A stretch of DNA of 64,000 nt from Streptomyces xantholiticus (lineage in GTDB: Bacteria; Actinomycetota; Actinomycetes; Streptomycetales; Streptomycetaceae), in NCBI RefSeq assembly GCF_014651015.1, contig NZ_BMWB01000012.1, forward strand, positions 124,001 through 188,000, written 5' to 3'. Below the pieces are notes generated by a model, which was given only the letters and a program-made list of their open reading frames with translations, did not search any database and was not told the origin of the DNA. The position numbers were made by a program, and so were the translations under genes. Below, piece by piece: positions 40,542-49,839 of the stretch (position 1 is the stretch's first letter; each line of letters opens with the position of its first letter).

Positions 40542-42896
40542 TCACGGGTGTGGGCCGGCGGGTGTGAGGATCGCCTGGGTGGTGAGGTAGGCAGCCAGTG
40601 CTTGGGGCGCCATGGGTGGGGCGTAGTAGAAGCCCTGGCCATGGGGGCAGCCGAGTGAGTGCAGCCGCTGTGCTTGGTGGGTGGTTTCGATGCCTTCTGC
40701 GACCACGTCCAGGTCGAGAGCGTGTGCGATGCGCAGGATTGCCTGGACGAGGCTGGTGTTGGCATCGCTGCCGCCTTGCAGGACGAAGCTCTGGTCGATC
40801 TTGACGATGTCGGCCGGGAGGTCGCGCAGGTAGGCCAGGGAGGAGTACCCGGTGCCGAAGTCGTCGATGGAGATGCGCACACCGAGGTCGCGCAGCGCGC
40901 GAATGTGGGCGGAGGTCGTCTCGGCGTCGGTGACGAGGGTGCTCTCGGTGATCTCCAGAACCAGGGAGTCAGGCGGGAAGCCGGTCTCGTGCAGGACCTG
41001 CCGTACGGTGTCGGGGAAACTGTGGTCCTTGAGCTGCCGGCCGGAGACGTTGACGGCCACGCTCACGGCCCCGGCTTTGGGGACGGTGTCGTGCCAGTGC
41101 CGGCCGTGGCGGCAGGCTTCGCGCAATACCCAGGCGCCGATGGGGCGAATCAGGCCTGTCTCCTCTGCGACGGGCACGAACACCTCGGGCGGGGTGGGGG
41201 ATCGGCCGCCCCGCTCCCAGCGCAGCAGGGCCTCAACGCCGGTGACCCGTCCGGTGGGCAGGTGGATGACGGGCTGGTAGTGGACGGTGAGTTCGTTGCG
41301 GGGCAGGGCCCGGCGAAGGTCCTGGGCGATTCCGGCGTGACTCTGTTGTGCCAGGCTCATGGCGGGCTCGAAGAGTTCCGCGCGGTTGCGGCCGCGTTCT
41401 TTGGCCGCGTACAGGGCGATGTCGGCGTCGCGGAGGGCGTCGTGGAACGTGGTCGGCCCGGTGATCGCGACGACACCGATGCTGGCGGTGATGAAGACGC
41501 TGCGATGGCCGGAGAGGGCGAAGGGCTCCTTGAAGCGGTCCAGGAAGCGCAGAGCGTAGGTCTCGGCGGGGGTCTCCTTGAGGTCTTCGGCGAGGACGGC
41601 GAACTCGTCCCCGCCCATGCGGGCGACGGTGTCGTTGCGGCGCGCCGCGCCCAGGAGCCGGTGGCCGACGGTGATGAGCAGCTCGTCGCCGACCGGATGG
41701 CCGAGGCTGTCGTTGATGTCTTTGAAGCGGTCGAGGTCGATCAGCAGCAGGACGGTCGTCCGGGCCGCCGCGGGGCGGCGGAGGGCGTGTTCCAACTGCT
41801 CGAAGAGCAGTGCCCGGTTGGGCAGGCCGGTCAGTGGGTCATGGAAGGCCTGGTGGGTGAGCTGCTGCCGCAGCGAGGTCTGCTGGCGCAAGGCGTCCTC
41901 GGCCGTGCGGGCGCGGGCTCTGGCTCGGTCGGCCTGGGCTTCGGCGAACCGTGCCAGGAGCATGATGCGCACCACCAGCAGCACGGTCAGAGCGGCCACG
42001 ATGCTCGCGATGGCCACGGCGTCCATGGGCTGCCCGCGCAAGCCGCCGACGTCGGCGATCAGCAAGGCGGGACCAAGGAGGGCGGGCAGGGTGAGGACGG
42101 TCATGCGGCCGGGTGACAGCCTCTCCTGACCGTGCGGCACCAGCCGGGCCATACCGGCCATGGACGGGTGCAGCGCGCCCGCACCGAGGAACACATAGGA
42201 GGCCATCCACAGGGCGTATGAGACGTCGGCGGCGATCGGGGCGCCGGTCGTGGCGAGTGTGGAGTAGTACAGGGCATCGGCGATCAGTGTGGCGCCCACC
42301 CACACAGTGAACAGGCCGAAGGCCGGCAGACGGACTCCCGAGACGAACACCAGCTTGGCGGCCATGCCCAGCAGCAGAAGATCAGCCAGCGGATAGGCCA
42401 ACGAGACCGCCAGAGGCAGCGCCGACAGCTGGCTGCGCAGATAGGGCATGACGATGAACGCCCATGCCAGGGTGGACATCCCCAAGGTGATGATCCCCGC
42501 ATCCAGCACCGCCCCCCACCGCACGCCGCTGCCCCATGCCGCCATCAGGCTGATCAGCCCGGCGGCGAAGCACGGATAGGCCGCCAGATACAGCACGTCG
42601 GCCGGTGTGGGGAACGGCACCGGTGTGCCCGCGACCTGAAAGGCACCGAAGGCGGAGTCCGCCACCGTGAACAGCCCCATGCCGGCAGCGAACAGATACC
42701 AGGACCGGCTCGGGCGCGGCCGGTGCCAGCGGACGCCGACCAGGATCACGACCGTGGCGCAGGCCGCCAGCACCGGGGAGAACAGGTGACGCACGGGCGC
42801 GGTGACGAGGACGTAGACGATGATCACTACAGCGCCGGACGCCAGAAACCACCACCAGGCGTGCCTGCGCAGGTGCTTGCTCTGCGCCTCCTGCAT
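40542..42896 (-). CDS. Membrane GGDEF/EAL cyclic-di-GMP enzyme
   Basis: A 784-residue membrane protein. About nine hydrophobic helices fill residues 10-315 (a 7TM/MASE-like sensor region). A short coiled linker (AEAQADRARARARTAEDALR) precedes the diguanylate cyclase domain with intact MGGDEF, and then an EAL phosphodiesterase domain with GVEALLRWE, ESTLVTDAE and IDDFGTGYSSLAYL. Both active-site signatures are intact, so it may make or break c-di-GMP, which controls development in Streptomyces. ATG 42896 follows GGAGGAGTC. The stimulus sensed by the membrane part is unknown. Confidence 0.92.
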   Translation of the reverse strand: MQEAQSKHLRRHAWWWFLASGAVVIIVYVLVTAPVRHLFSPVLAACATVVILVGVRWHRPRPSRSWYLFAAGMGLFTVADSAFGAFQVAGTPVPFPTPADVLYLAAYPCFAAGLISLMAAWGSGVRWGAVLDAGIITLGMSTLAWAFIVMPYLRSQLSALPLAVSLAYPLADLLLLGMAAKLVFVSGVRLPAFGLFTVWVGATLIADALYYSTLATTGAPIAADVSYALWMASYVFLGAGALHPSMAGMARLVPHGQERLSPGRMTVLTLPALLGPALLIADVGGLRGQPMDAVAIASIVAALTVLLVVRIMLLARFAEAQADRARARARTAEDALRQQTSLRQQLTHQAFHDPLTGLPNRALLFEQLEHALRRPAAARTTVLLLIDLDRFKDINDSLGHPVGDELLITVGHRLLGAARRNDTVARMGGDEFAVLAEDLKETPAETYALRFLDRFKEPFALSGHRSVFITASIGVVAITGPTTFHDALRDADIALYAAKERGRNRAELFEPAMSLAQQSHAGIAQDLRRALPRNELTVHYQPVIHLPTGRVTGVEALLRWERGGRSPTPPEVFVPVAEETGLIRPIGAWVLREACRHGRHWHDTVPKAGAVSVAVNVSGRQLKDHSFPDTVRQVLHETGFPPDSLVLEITESTLVTDAETTSAHIRALRDLGVRISIDDFGTGYSSLAYLRDLPADIVKIDQSFVLQGGSDANTSLVQAILRIAHALDLDVVAEGIETTHQAQRLHSLGCPHGQGFYYAPPMAPQALAAYLTTQAILTPAGPHP

Positions 42897-43140
42897 GACT
42901 CCTCCGCGGACGCAACCGGTGGTCCTGGCCGGGCCGGGATTCGGATGGCCCATGGGAGCTGCCGTGCACTCCAGTGGAAGACGGCCCGGGAAAGATCGCA
43001 ACCGCGGCCTTCAGCCGCAGCGCCGGCCGTCCGGCGGGAGGCTTCCGGTGGCCTGCCCACGGCCGGCACTCTGCGAGCAACCGGTCTGCGATCTCAGACC
43101 CACCCCGGCGCGGGGTTGCTGGTCGCGGCGACGGGGACGG

Positions 43141-43263
43141 CAAGACGCCGGTCCGGTCGCCGAGCGAGGACACCTGGAAGACATGCCCCGATCCCTGCTC
43201 GCGCAGGGCGGGCAGGACCGCCTTGGTCACCTGGACGGCGCCGTAGAAGTTGGTGTCGTTCTG
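43141..43263 (-). pseudogene. Fragment of a short-chain dehydrogenase
   Basis: About 40 codons of SDR-like sequence (TNFYGAVQVTKAVLPALREQ then GSGHVFQVSSLGDRTG), the NNxG-to-YxxxK central part of the fold, with no start, no Rossmann glycine motif before and no continuation after. This is a remnant. The surrounding 42897-43460 holds no other gene I can support. Confidence 0.65.
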
Positions 43264-43460
43264 TGCGCGGCCTCGGACGGCGCCGGATTTCTCCACCTCG
43301 ACCCGCCGGGCGCCTGCCGACTCCAACGAACAACCACGGCCCTTCGTCCGGACCAAGACCGCCGACGAGATTCTCGACAAAGTCGCCGGTTACTGCCACC
43401 GAATCTCCGGTTCGGATCGTGGGGGCGCTTGCGGATCCCTTCACCCACGCCTTCATCAGG

Positions 43461-43895
43461 TCAGCGAAGCGATTCGGGTCGCGCGACGAAGCGGGCAAGC
43501 TCCTCGGCGGCGCCGCGGGGCAGGTCGGCGACCGCTGCCTCCGGCAATGTCGTGATCACGGCGCGCAGCCGCGCGCCCGGGTCTGGCAGCAGGGCCCAGG
43601 CTGAAGCAGGGGCATTGACGGCAGCGAGCAGCAGGTCGCCCTCGTAGAAGTAGGCGTCAAGCAGCGGCTCCTCGAGCAGCAAGCGCACTGCGAGGGGAAG
43701 GACGTAGGGCAGTGCCACCTGCTGTGAAATGAGGGTGCGCAGATCCGCCGGACCGAGTTCGCCCAGGCGCACACGCCGCAACTCATGCACTTTGCGTACC
43801 AAGTGGGTCGCGTCAGGGGCGGGAGGCGTCCAGCGGGGTGGGTCCAGCTCATCGAGGGCGCGGTCCAGGTGCTGCAGATGGTCCATGGGGTTCAT
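43461..43895 (-). CDS. Contact-dependent inhibition immunity protein (CdiI-type)
   Basis: A 144-residue all-helical protein (MNPMDHLQHLDRALDELDPP; then RKVHELRRVRLGELGPADLR; LPYVLPLAVRLLLEEPLLDA). The sequence matches the CDI immunity family widespread in Streptomyces. GTG 43901 is a possible earlier start, but neither start has a good ribosome site. Normally such proteins bind and block a cognate toxin. No toxin gene is visible nearby, and the gene sits among gene fragments, so it may be an orphan. Confidence 0.75.
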   Translation of the reverse strand: MNPMDHLQHLDRALDELDPPRWTPPAPDATHLVRKVHELRRVRLGELGPADLRTLISQQVALPYVLPLAVRLLLEEPLLDAYFYEGDLLLAAVNAPASAWALLPDPGARLRAVITTLPEAAVADLPRGAAEELARFVARPESLR

Positions 43896-43942
43896 TCTCA
43901 CCAGAACAGGCAGGGAATCTCAGACTCGGGCCACGAGGTCGC

Positions 43943-44287
43943 CTCCAGCCGGACACCCTCGTCCACGGTGACCTCCACGTCCGGAACATTCTGAGGGCCG
44001 GCCGCGAGCCGTGGCCGGCTGTCGACCCGAAGGGGTATGCAGGAGATCCTGCCTACGACGGCGGCACGCTGCTCAAGTCCCTTGCGCTGACAGTTCTCGA
44101 AGCGGACGACCTCGGCAAGGCGGTGGATCGCGTCCTGGACGTACTCGCCGAGGCAGCACGCGTCCGGCGGTGGGCCCAGTTCCATGCGGTGCAGGCTGCG
44201 CCCCGGGGCCGCCGCCATGGGTTCCGTATCGCCCGCAGCGGAGCACGCCTGGACTGGCCCACCGAATTCGCCGACTGCCTGGCGTAG
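43943..44287 (+). pseudogene. C-terminal fragment of an aminoglycoside/hydroxyurea phosphotransferase
   Basis: About 114 codons in frame with the kinase catalytic loop LVHGDLHVRNILRAG, the metal-binding AVDPKGYAGDPAYDGG and the C-terminal RRWAQFHAVQAAPRGRRHGF. This is the end of an APH-fold antibiotic kinase. The N-lobe, with the ATP-binding half, is missing. A deletion is apparent near EAARVRRWAQ compared with full-length relatives. It should not be active. Confidence 0.78.
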
Positions 44288-44393
44288 TTGCTCACCAACG
44301 CCCGTGGACCGTGATCGTGCTCGCCGATGCCGGTGGGCAGGCGAGTGGGGCGACCGTTGATCATCGTGAGTTGTCTGGAATGACGTTGACACG

Positions 44394-44806
44394 GTGGCCG
44401 CAGGTCTCCGCATGAATCCCGCCCATCGGCGAGAGGGGTTCGAGGCGGCCATGGACCGGTTCGCGGGCCGATCGCCCGGGTCGAACCCCGCCGGCCGGCC
44501 GGGCGTTTGGTACTGGGCCTGCTCTCGGACCTGCCCCGCAGGAGCTGCTGGTGAGCGCGGAGTGGACCCGGGGACTCCGGCCACGCATTGCATGCAGCAT
44601 CTGCTGTGCCGGGCCGTCCGGGATGCCGATGCCGTCCGCGACGACGGAGGCGAATACGTCGTCGAGCGCGTCCACGACGACGTATCGGTGCTCGTCGTCG
44701 ATGAGACCGGCGACGTGAAGAAGGGCGCCACACCGTTGGGGTCCAGCGCCAGGGGACGGCACGGCCGGGCGGATCGAGAACGCCCAGGTAGCGGTCTGCC
44801 GTGAGC
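44394..44806 (+). mobile_element. Degenerate IS701-family transposase fragment
   Basis: The plus strand carries N-terminal IS701 transposase sequence spread over several frames. FEAAMDRFAGR is in one frame. LVLGLLSDLPRRSCW is in another. MQHLLCRAVRDADAVRDDGG and VLVVDETGDVKKG (first DDE aspartate) return to the first. TAGRIENAQVAVC appears after a further shift. No terminal inverted repeats and no C-terminal half are seen. It is an old, inactive insertion remnant. Confidence 0.78.
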
Positions 44807-44896
44807 GGTCCTTCTCCGGACACTTGGCCGGCGGCACTGTCGGTGCGGCTCTGTAGGCTGCCCGGCATGGCCCGTTCCAGGATGCGATGGGGGTAA

Positions 44897-46198
44897 ATGG
44901 TGCGTAGGCCGGTCGAGGGCGACGTTCATGTTCACTACGGCCAGATCTACGTCGAGAGCGACCCGGACAGCTTCGGCCCGGGCCTCGCGGAGGCGTTCGC
45001 CGGACAGAGCGCCGGGCTGTGCGGGGCGGCGAGATCCGGCGCGCTGTGGCTTTCGACAGGGCTGCACACGGGCAGCGTCGGCTTCACCATCGAAGTGCAT
45101 GACCAGGCCCCGCCATTGGATGCGGTGTGGGAGGAGGTCGTGGAGGTGTCCTTCCGTCCCGTGTCGGGCAGCAGCGCGCTTGTGCAATGGGCAGGCGAGG
45201 CCTCTTGGGAGCTGGATCTGGAGGAGACCGACTACCGGGTGCGCTACTGCGCCAAGGGCATGGACGAGGCATGCCGGCAGGACACCCGACTGGACAACGA
45301 TCCCCAACTGGACTGGTACCTCCTGCAGTTCTGGCCGGCTCGGCCCGCGCCGGATCGCGTCCTGAAGCAGACCTCGGCGAGCGCCGCCTACTGGCACGAC
45401 TACGCCCGCCGGCAGCCACCCCCTCCCACACCCGCCGAACGCGCCAACGCCGAACGCACCCGCCTCGCGCAGGAACAAGCAGAAAGAGAACGCCGGCTCG
45501 CCTACGAACGATGGGACTGGGGCGGGCAACTGCCGAGCCAGGCCCTGCGCGACGTCGGTGGCAACGTGCGAGGCCTGCTCCCCTTCGATCCGGCCCTCGT
45601 CCACGCCATCGACGCCGTCGGCCCCGCCCCCCAGCGTACGGTGGCCCTGCTGGCGGCGCGCCACGCATGCGAGGCAGCCGGTCTGGCAGGGCTCGACTGG
45701 ATCGCCGCCGGTCTCACCGCCCTGGCCAAGGGGAGCCCGCTGCCGCCGCCCTTCGACGACCCGGCCCGCGTGTGGCAGGCCTTGGAATCCGACCCACGCG
45801 TCCCCGACAGGACCGTCGGCCGGCCCATCCCGCCCGGGCGCCCTCCCTTTCAACCGCCCTCCGGCGACGGCGCGCACACGCCGATGCCCAAGCACGAGCA
45901 GACGCCACAAATCGTGGGCCCCGCGGCCGCCGAGTTGAAGTTGCCGAGCCCGCCCGGACCGCCGACGCAGCAGCCCGACGGAGCGACGCCGTACACGTTG
46001 GCGGTCACGATCGGCGCGCCGGACCCGTCCCTGCGGATGTCTCAGCCGCACATGGCAGTCCCCGCGCTGCTGGGTGCCGCCGAAGCCGACCCGCTCCAGG
46101 CGGCCCTCGATGCGGTGTACGCAGCAGTGGCCACCTACGGCGAGGACTACCGGACACTTCTGCGGGAGGTTTGGTCCGCCTGTCAGGGGCGTCCCTAG
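44897..46198 (+). CDS. Hypothetical protein, 433 residues
   Basis: A soluble protein with an N-terminal beta-rich domain (about 1-155: VHVHYGQIYVESDPDSFGPG and following), a charged coiled stretch with ERANAERTRLAQEQAERERR at about 180-200, a helical middle part and a proline-rich linker before a short C-terminal helix. I recognise it only as a conserved type of Streptomyces hypothetical protein. It has no signal peptide, membrane segment or catalytic motif. It lies just after the IS701 remnant and could be a conflict-system component (the first domain resembles immunity-type proteins), but this is inference. Confidence 0.75.
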   Translation: MVRRPVEGDVHVHYGQIYVESDPDSFGPGLAEAFAGQSAGLCGAARSGALWLSTGLHTGSVGFTIEVHDQAPPLDAVWEEVVEVSFRPVSGSSALVQWAGEASWELDLEETDYRVRYCAKGMDEACRQDTRLDNDPQLDWYLLQFWPARPAPDRVLKQTSASAAYWHDYARRQPPPPTPAERANAERTRLAQEQAERERRLAYERWDWGGQLPSQALRDVGGNVRGLLPFDPALVHAIDAVGPAPQRTVALLAARHACEAAGLAGLDWIAAGLTALAKGSPLPPPFDDPARVWQALESDPRVPDRTVGRPIPPGRPPFQPPSGDGAHTPMPKHEQTPQIVGPAAAELKLPSPPGPPTQQPDGATPYTLAVTIGAPDPSLRMSQPHMAVPALLGAAEADPLQAALDAVYAAVATYGEDYRTLLREVWSACQGRP

Positions 46199-46778
46199 AC
46201 GCATGAGGCCCACCATGTGGTACTCCGCCACCGGCCGCGGCAGCACCGAAACCAGACAGCCTCGCCCCGCATGTCCTGGACGAGGTGCACGTTCATCGCG
46301 ACGGCGATCTGACCTGCCCAGCAACGTACCTCACTACCCGGTGAGCGACAGGGGCCGCAGTGAGCAGAGTGGCGAAGCCGTGCCGTGCGTAGTGCGGTCG
46401 GATGACGCGGACGCCCGCATGATTCGCGACCCGGGTGAAGGAGCGGTGGGTTCCGCGGCTCGATCCCGGTGCGGGCGGTGAACACGGGCCGTCCGTCCCT
46501 CAACTGTCTCCTGAACGATCACGAGCAGCAGCCTGCCGCATTCGCTGCCACCTCAGCGGAGCGATGCGCATCGCGGGAAGTGGCAATGTCTGCTTGCGAC
46601 GCCGGCCTTGGGGCCCTCGTCGTACGTCTCGCCGCCAACCTGCCCCGCCTTTGACGTCACGTAGGGCGTAGGAGATGTTGCTGACAAGACCAACGAGCGT
46701 GAAGCTGAGCGGGATGCACCGGATCCCAGCGAGCGCGGACGAAACCGCGCAGGTCGCGGTGCGCGAGGAGAGCGTGCG
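46199..46778. other. No recognisable gene
   Basis: About 580 bp, open on several frames, but no frame has a family match or convincing start. It may include decayed sequence. Confidence 0.5.
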
Positions 46779-47066
46779 ATGCGGATGATGATGAAGGCTC
46801 GCATGGACACCCAGATGTCGAATCAAGTGACGAAGGGCGGAGCGATGCCCGACTCGCTGAAGTCGACCATCGAGCGGTTGAAGCCGGAGGCCGCCTACTT
46901 CACCCCTGAGGGTGGGCGCTCAGTGATTCTCGTATTCGACATGCAGGACAGCTCGCAGTTGCCTGCCATCGCCGACCCGTTCTTCCAGGAGATGGGCGCG
47001 GAGGTCACATTCGAGCCGGTCATGAACCTCGACGATTTGCAGAAGGGCCTTGCTGCCCTGAAGTAA
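46779..47066 (+). CDS. Small conserved hypothetical protein
   Basis: A 95-residue protein (MRMMMKARMDTQMSNQVTKG...; VILVFDMQDSSQLPAIADPF) ending FEPVMNLDDLQKGLAALK. The pattern beta-alpha-beta-beta-alpha-beta suggests a ferredoxin-like/dimeric barrel fold such as DUF3303. Similar proteins are common in actinobacteria. The function is unknown. GAGAGCG before the ATG is a weak ribosome site. Confidence 0.72.
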   Translation: MRMMMKARMDTQMSNQVTKGGAMPDSLKSTIERLKPEAAYFTPEGGRSVILVFDMQDSSQLPAIADPFFQEMGAEVTFEPVMNLDDLQKGLAALK

Positions 47067-47233
47067 CAGAGCCGACCTCAGCGCAGCGGGTGCCCGGCCG
47101 CGCGTGGGTGGAGGTCCGCACGACCAAGGTGTGGGCCGGGCGCCGCCCCGGCGCCTGCGGGTTCGGCCGGGCGTACACGCTCGCACGGGGACGACGAACC
47201 GGATGCCGTTTACAGAGGCAACCAGCCCGCCGC

Positions 47234-47452
47234 CTACGCCTGTGCCGGTGGAACGGACGCCTGCTCCCGCCACGCACGGGTGCGGGCGCGCATCGACGCC
47301 GTCAGGCGGTCGACGGCGTCCTCAGGTACCGCGTCGTCGCCGAACGCGGGGAGCAGGAACAGCAGTCGGGCGTGGGGATCGGTCGTGCTGTCTCCGGGCA
47401 GTCCATTGTCAGCTGCGGCGGTCGGCTCGGCCCAGGAGAGACCGGGGCCCAT
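47234..47452 (-). CDS. Possible small protein or gene remnant
   Basis: A 72-codon frame from ATG 47452 (GAAGGG 6 bp upstream) to TAG at 47234, with strong G/C third-position bias over the last 45 codons (ARLLFLLPAFGDDAVPEDAV). It could be a genuine small protein or the end of a decayed gene. The rest of 47067-47594 shows nothing else. Confidence 0.35.
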   Translation of the reverse strand: MGPGLSWAEPTAAADNGLPGDSTTDPHARLLFLLPAFGDDAVPEDAVDRLTASMRARTRAWREQASVPPAQA

Positions 47453-47594
47453 GGAGTGCCCTTCGTCCTGTGCGAGGTGTTCGGCATCGTCCCGGTCCGC
47501 TCTCGGCGACGCAGTTGTGCAGATGGCCAGCCGGAAAGGTAGTTGGGCCGCCGTGCCCAATTGCCTCAACCGGCGGGTCCGGCACGCCGCGGGC

Positions 47595-49166
47595 TCAACC
47601 CGCGTACGTGAATTCGTCGGCCGAACCGGTGGGCGACGTGGCCACGCCGACCGTCACGGTGACGTCCACCGTCTTGGGGTCGGCCAGCAGCCGGGACGGC
47701 ACCGTCGCCGTGATCACCGTAGGGGACACGACGGCGACCGAAGCCGCGGTGGTGTCCTTGAACCGCACGGCCGCGCCCGGGGCGAAGCCCGAGCCGGTGA
47801 TGGTGACCTGAGTGCCGGCCTTCCCGCTGCGCGGGGCGACCTCGCTGACCACCACGGGCGCGGGTCCGTTGTCGTAGGCGAACTGCCCCAGCGGAACGGC
47901 GGGCGACGTGCCGAGCATGGTGGTGACACGCACCCCGACGATGCCCGTCCCGTCGGGCGCGACCGCGGTGATCTGCCTGCCGGACGGGTCGACGGTGAAG
48001 TCGGCGCACGGGATCGGGCCGAAGTCGAGGACGCTGTCGGCGTCGAATCCGCTGCCGGTGACGGTGACCGGCGTACCGCGCTGCCCGGCGGTGGGTTGCA
48101 CCGCGGTCACCACCGGCCCGGCAGGGACGACGGGTGCGCCCAGCAGGGTCAGGTACGTGGAGTTGGCGTGCTGGAACGCGACCTGGCCCAGGAAGTCGCT
48201 GGTGGTCTTGTTGACGAGTTCCTTGTCGTACACCGAGTAGTCCGCGTTCACCGTGCTGGGGTTCTTGGCGCTGGGCTGGACGTAGACGTGGTCCTTCCGG
48301 AGCTGGTCGATCGCCGTCAGCAGGAGCTTCACCTCTTCGGTGGCCGACGGGCCCGGGGCCGGGTACCAGCCCTTGGGCGTGGTCAGATCGGACCAGGCCC
48401 GCGGAACCAGGTCGTAGGCGTTGACGTGGCGCTCGTTCAGACCCCACGGCCGGGAGTCGACGTAATCGGCGAAGTTCTTCAGGCCGGCGGTTGGGGCTGC
48501 GAAGGTGACGAGTGCGAACTGCGGCTTGTTCGCTGCCCAGGTCTGGGCCTGGAGGTACGTGGCCAGCATGGTGGCGATGCAGCCGCCGAGGCTGTGGCCG
48601 GTCACGTAGACCGTCGGCTGGGGCTTGGACGGTACGGACGCGAGGAGGGCAGCGAGTGCTTGTGTGAGGGTCGCGCCGGACGGGATGACGACGTCCGGTG
48701 AGCCCGGCCGGCCCTTCGGTACCTGCTCAACGGGCATCGCTGTGATGCTGCGCGCGGTGGCGACCTGAGTGAACGCGGCCATGGCGCCGGCCGAGACGGC
48801 GGCGTCCCGCGATCCGCCGGCGGTGAACGGCACCACGGTGCCGACGTCGAGGTCCTCCATCAGGTCGGTCGGATTGTCGATCGTGCCGCGGACGGCCACG
48901 GCGAACTGGTTCGAGCCGTCGGAGTTCCAGGCGACATACGCGAGGTTCGCGTTGTCCGGGCTGAGCGCCAGCCACATCAGCTGCCACGTGCCGCGCGTGG
49001 CGAGCGTGGAGTCGTTCAGTTGGGCGGTCACGCCGCGCATGGCGCGCAGGGCCTGCTCCTGCAGGGTTTCACCCGACGGGCGCGGAGTTGCCGCCGTGGC
49101 GGCGATCGCGGCGAGGGTCATGGTGACCTGGGCGGGGGTCGGGTCCGACTGGGTTGCCGTCGTCAT
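47595..49166 (-). CDS. Class 3 lipase-like protein with IPT/TIG repeats
   Basis: A 523-residue protein. Residues about 65-330 form an alpha/beta hydrolase of the lipase class 3 type with the nucleophile elbow VTGHSLGG (S192). Two IPT/TIG immunoglobulin-like repeats follow at about 355-440 and 445-523 (GTPVTVTGSGFDADSVLDFG; GTQVTITGSGFAPGAAVRF). There is no signal peptide, unusual for a lipase with IPT repeats. ATG 49166 follows AAGGAG. The substrate is unknown. Confidence 0.87.
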   Translation of the reverse strand: MTTATQSDPTPAQVTMTLAAIAATAATPRPSGETLQEQALRAMRGVTAQLNDSTLATRGTWQLMWLALSPDNANLAYVAWNSDGSNQFAVAVRGTIDNPTDLMEDLDVGTVVPFTAGGSRDAAVSAGAMAAFTQVATARSITAMPVEQVPKGRPGSPDVVIPSGATLTQALAALLASVPSKPQPTVYVTGHSLGGCIATMLATYLQAQTWAANKPQFALVTFAAPTAGLKNFADYVDSRPWGLNERHVNAYDLVPRAWSDLTTPKGWYPAPGPSATEEVKLLLTAIDQLRKDHVYVQPSAKNPSTVNADYSVYDKELVNKTTSDFLGQVAFQHANSTYLTLLGAPVVPAGPVVTAVQPTAGQRGTPVTVTGSGFDADSVLDFGPIPCADFTVDPSGRQITAVAPDGTGIVGVRVTTMLGTSPAVPLGQFAYDNGPAPVVVSEVAPRSGKAGTQVTITGSGFAPGAAVRFKDTTAASVAVVSPTVITATVPSRLLADPKTVDVTVTVGVATSPTGSADEFTYAG

Positions 49167-49839
49167 ACGTGCTCCTTGCATGTCACCGGGGCGAAGTGGG
49201 TCGCGGCGGCCGCTCCGTAGGGCCCCGGGCCTCGACTTCCGGACCCGGGTCCCGGTGGGTGTGAGCCACTCCAGCTGTCGCGTTGATCGTATTCATCCCG
49301 TTTCGCGGTGCTCGGTCGCCCGAGGCTTTGCGGTTCTACAAAGCCGCGGATTTCAGGCTCCTGGCCCAGCCCCGGGCCGGGCGGCGCCCCTGCCTGCGGG
49401 GACGCCGTGGACGCCGTACCGATCCGCGCCTACGCACGCGGCCGAGGCACCGGCGGCCCGAGCTCGCGACCGGCCCCCGACGCCGGGGTACGTCCGGGCC
49501 CGCGACCCCGACACCACTGCAGAAGCCACGCCCCACCGACGAGCGCCCGAAGAAACGGACCCCGGAGCAGGGAGGGGGAAGAAGGCCTTACCGGACCGGC
49601 CGGCGTCGTCTCCCCCTTGCTCCCGGGCCTCGGCCGATTCCCGCCTGTCCGAGGAGCACCGGCGCTCCAGCACCGGTTCGGCATCATCGGATGCCGGTCC
49701 GCGCCCTGACGACAGGTGTGGCATTGACCGGCCCCGCGGCAAGCCCCTCTCGCCGCTGGAGCCGAACACCTCCGAAGTCGGGCTCAACTCTCCTAGGATG
49801 ACCTGCGATTGATCATTGCCTATGGAGGTCGAGGTCGTA
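49167..49839. other. No recognisable gene
   Basis: The 673-bp divergent region between the lipase and the FAD oxidoreductase. No supported gene is seen; long frames are shadow-like. Confidence 0.5.
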
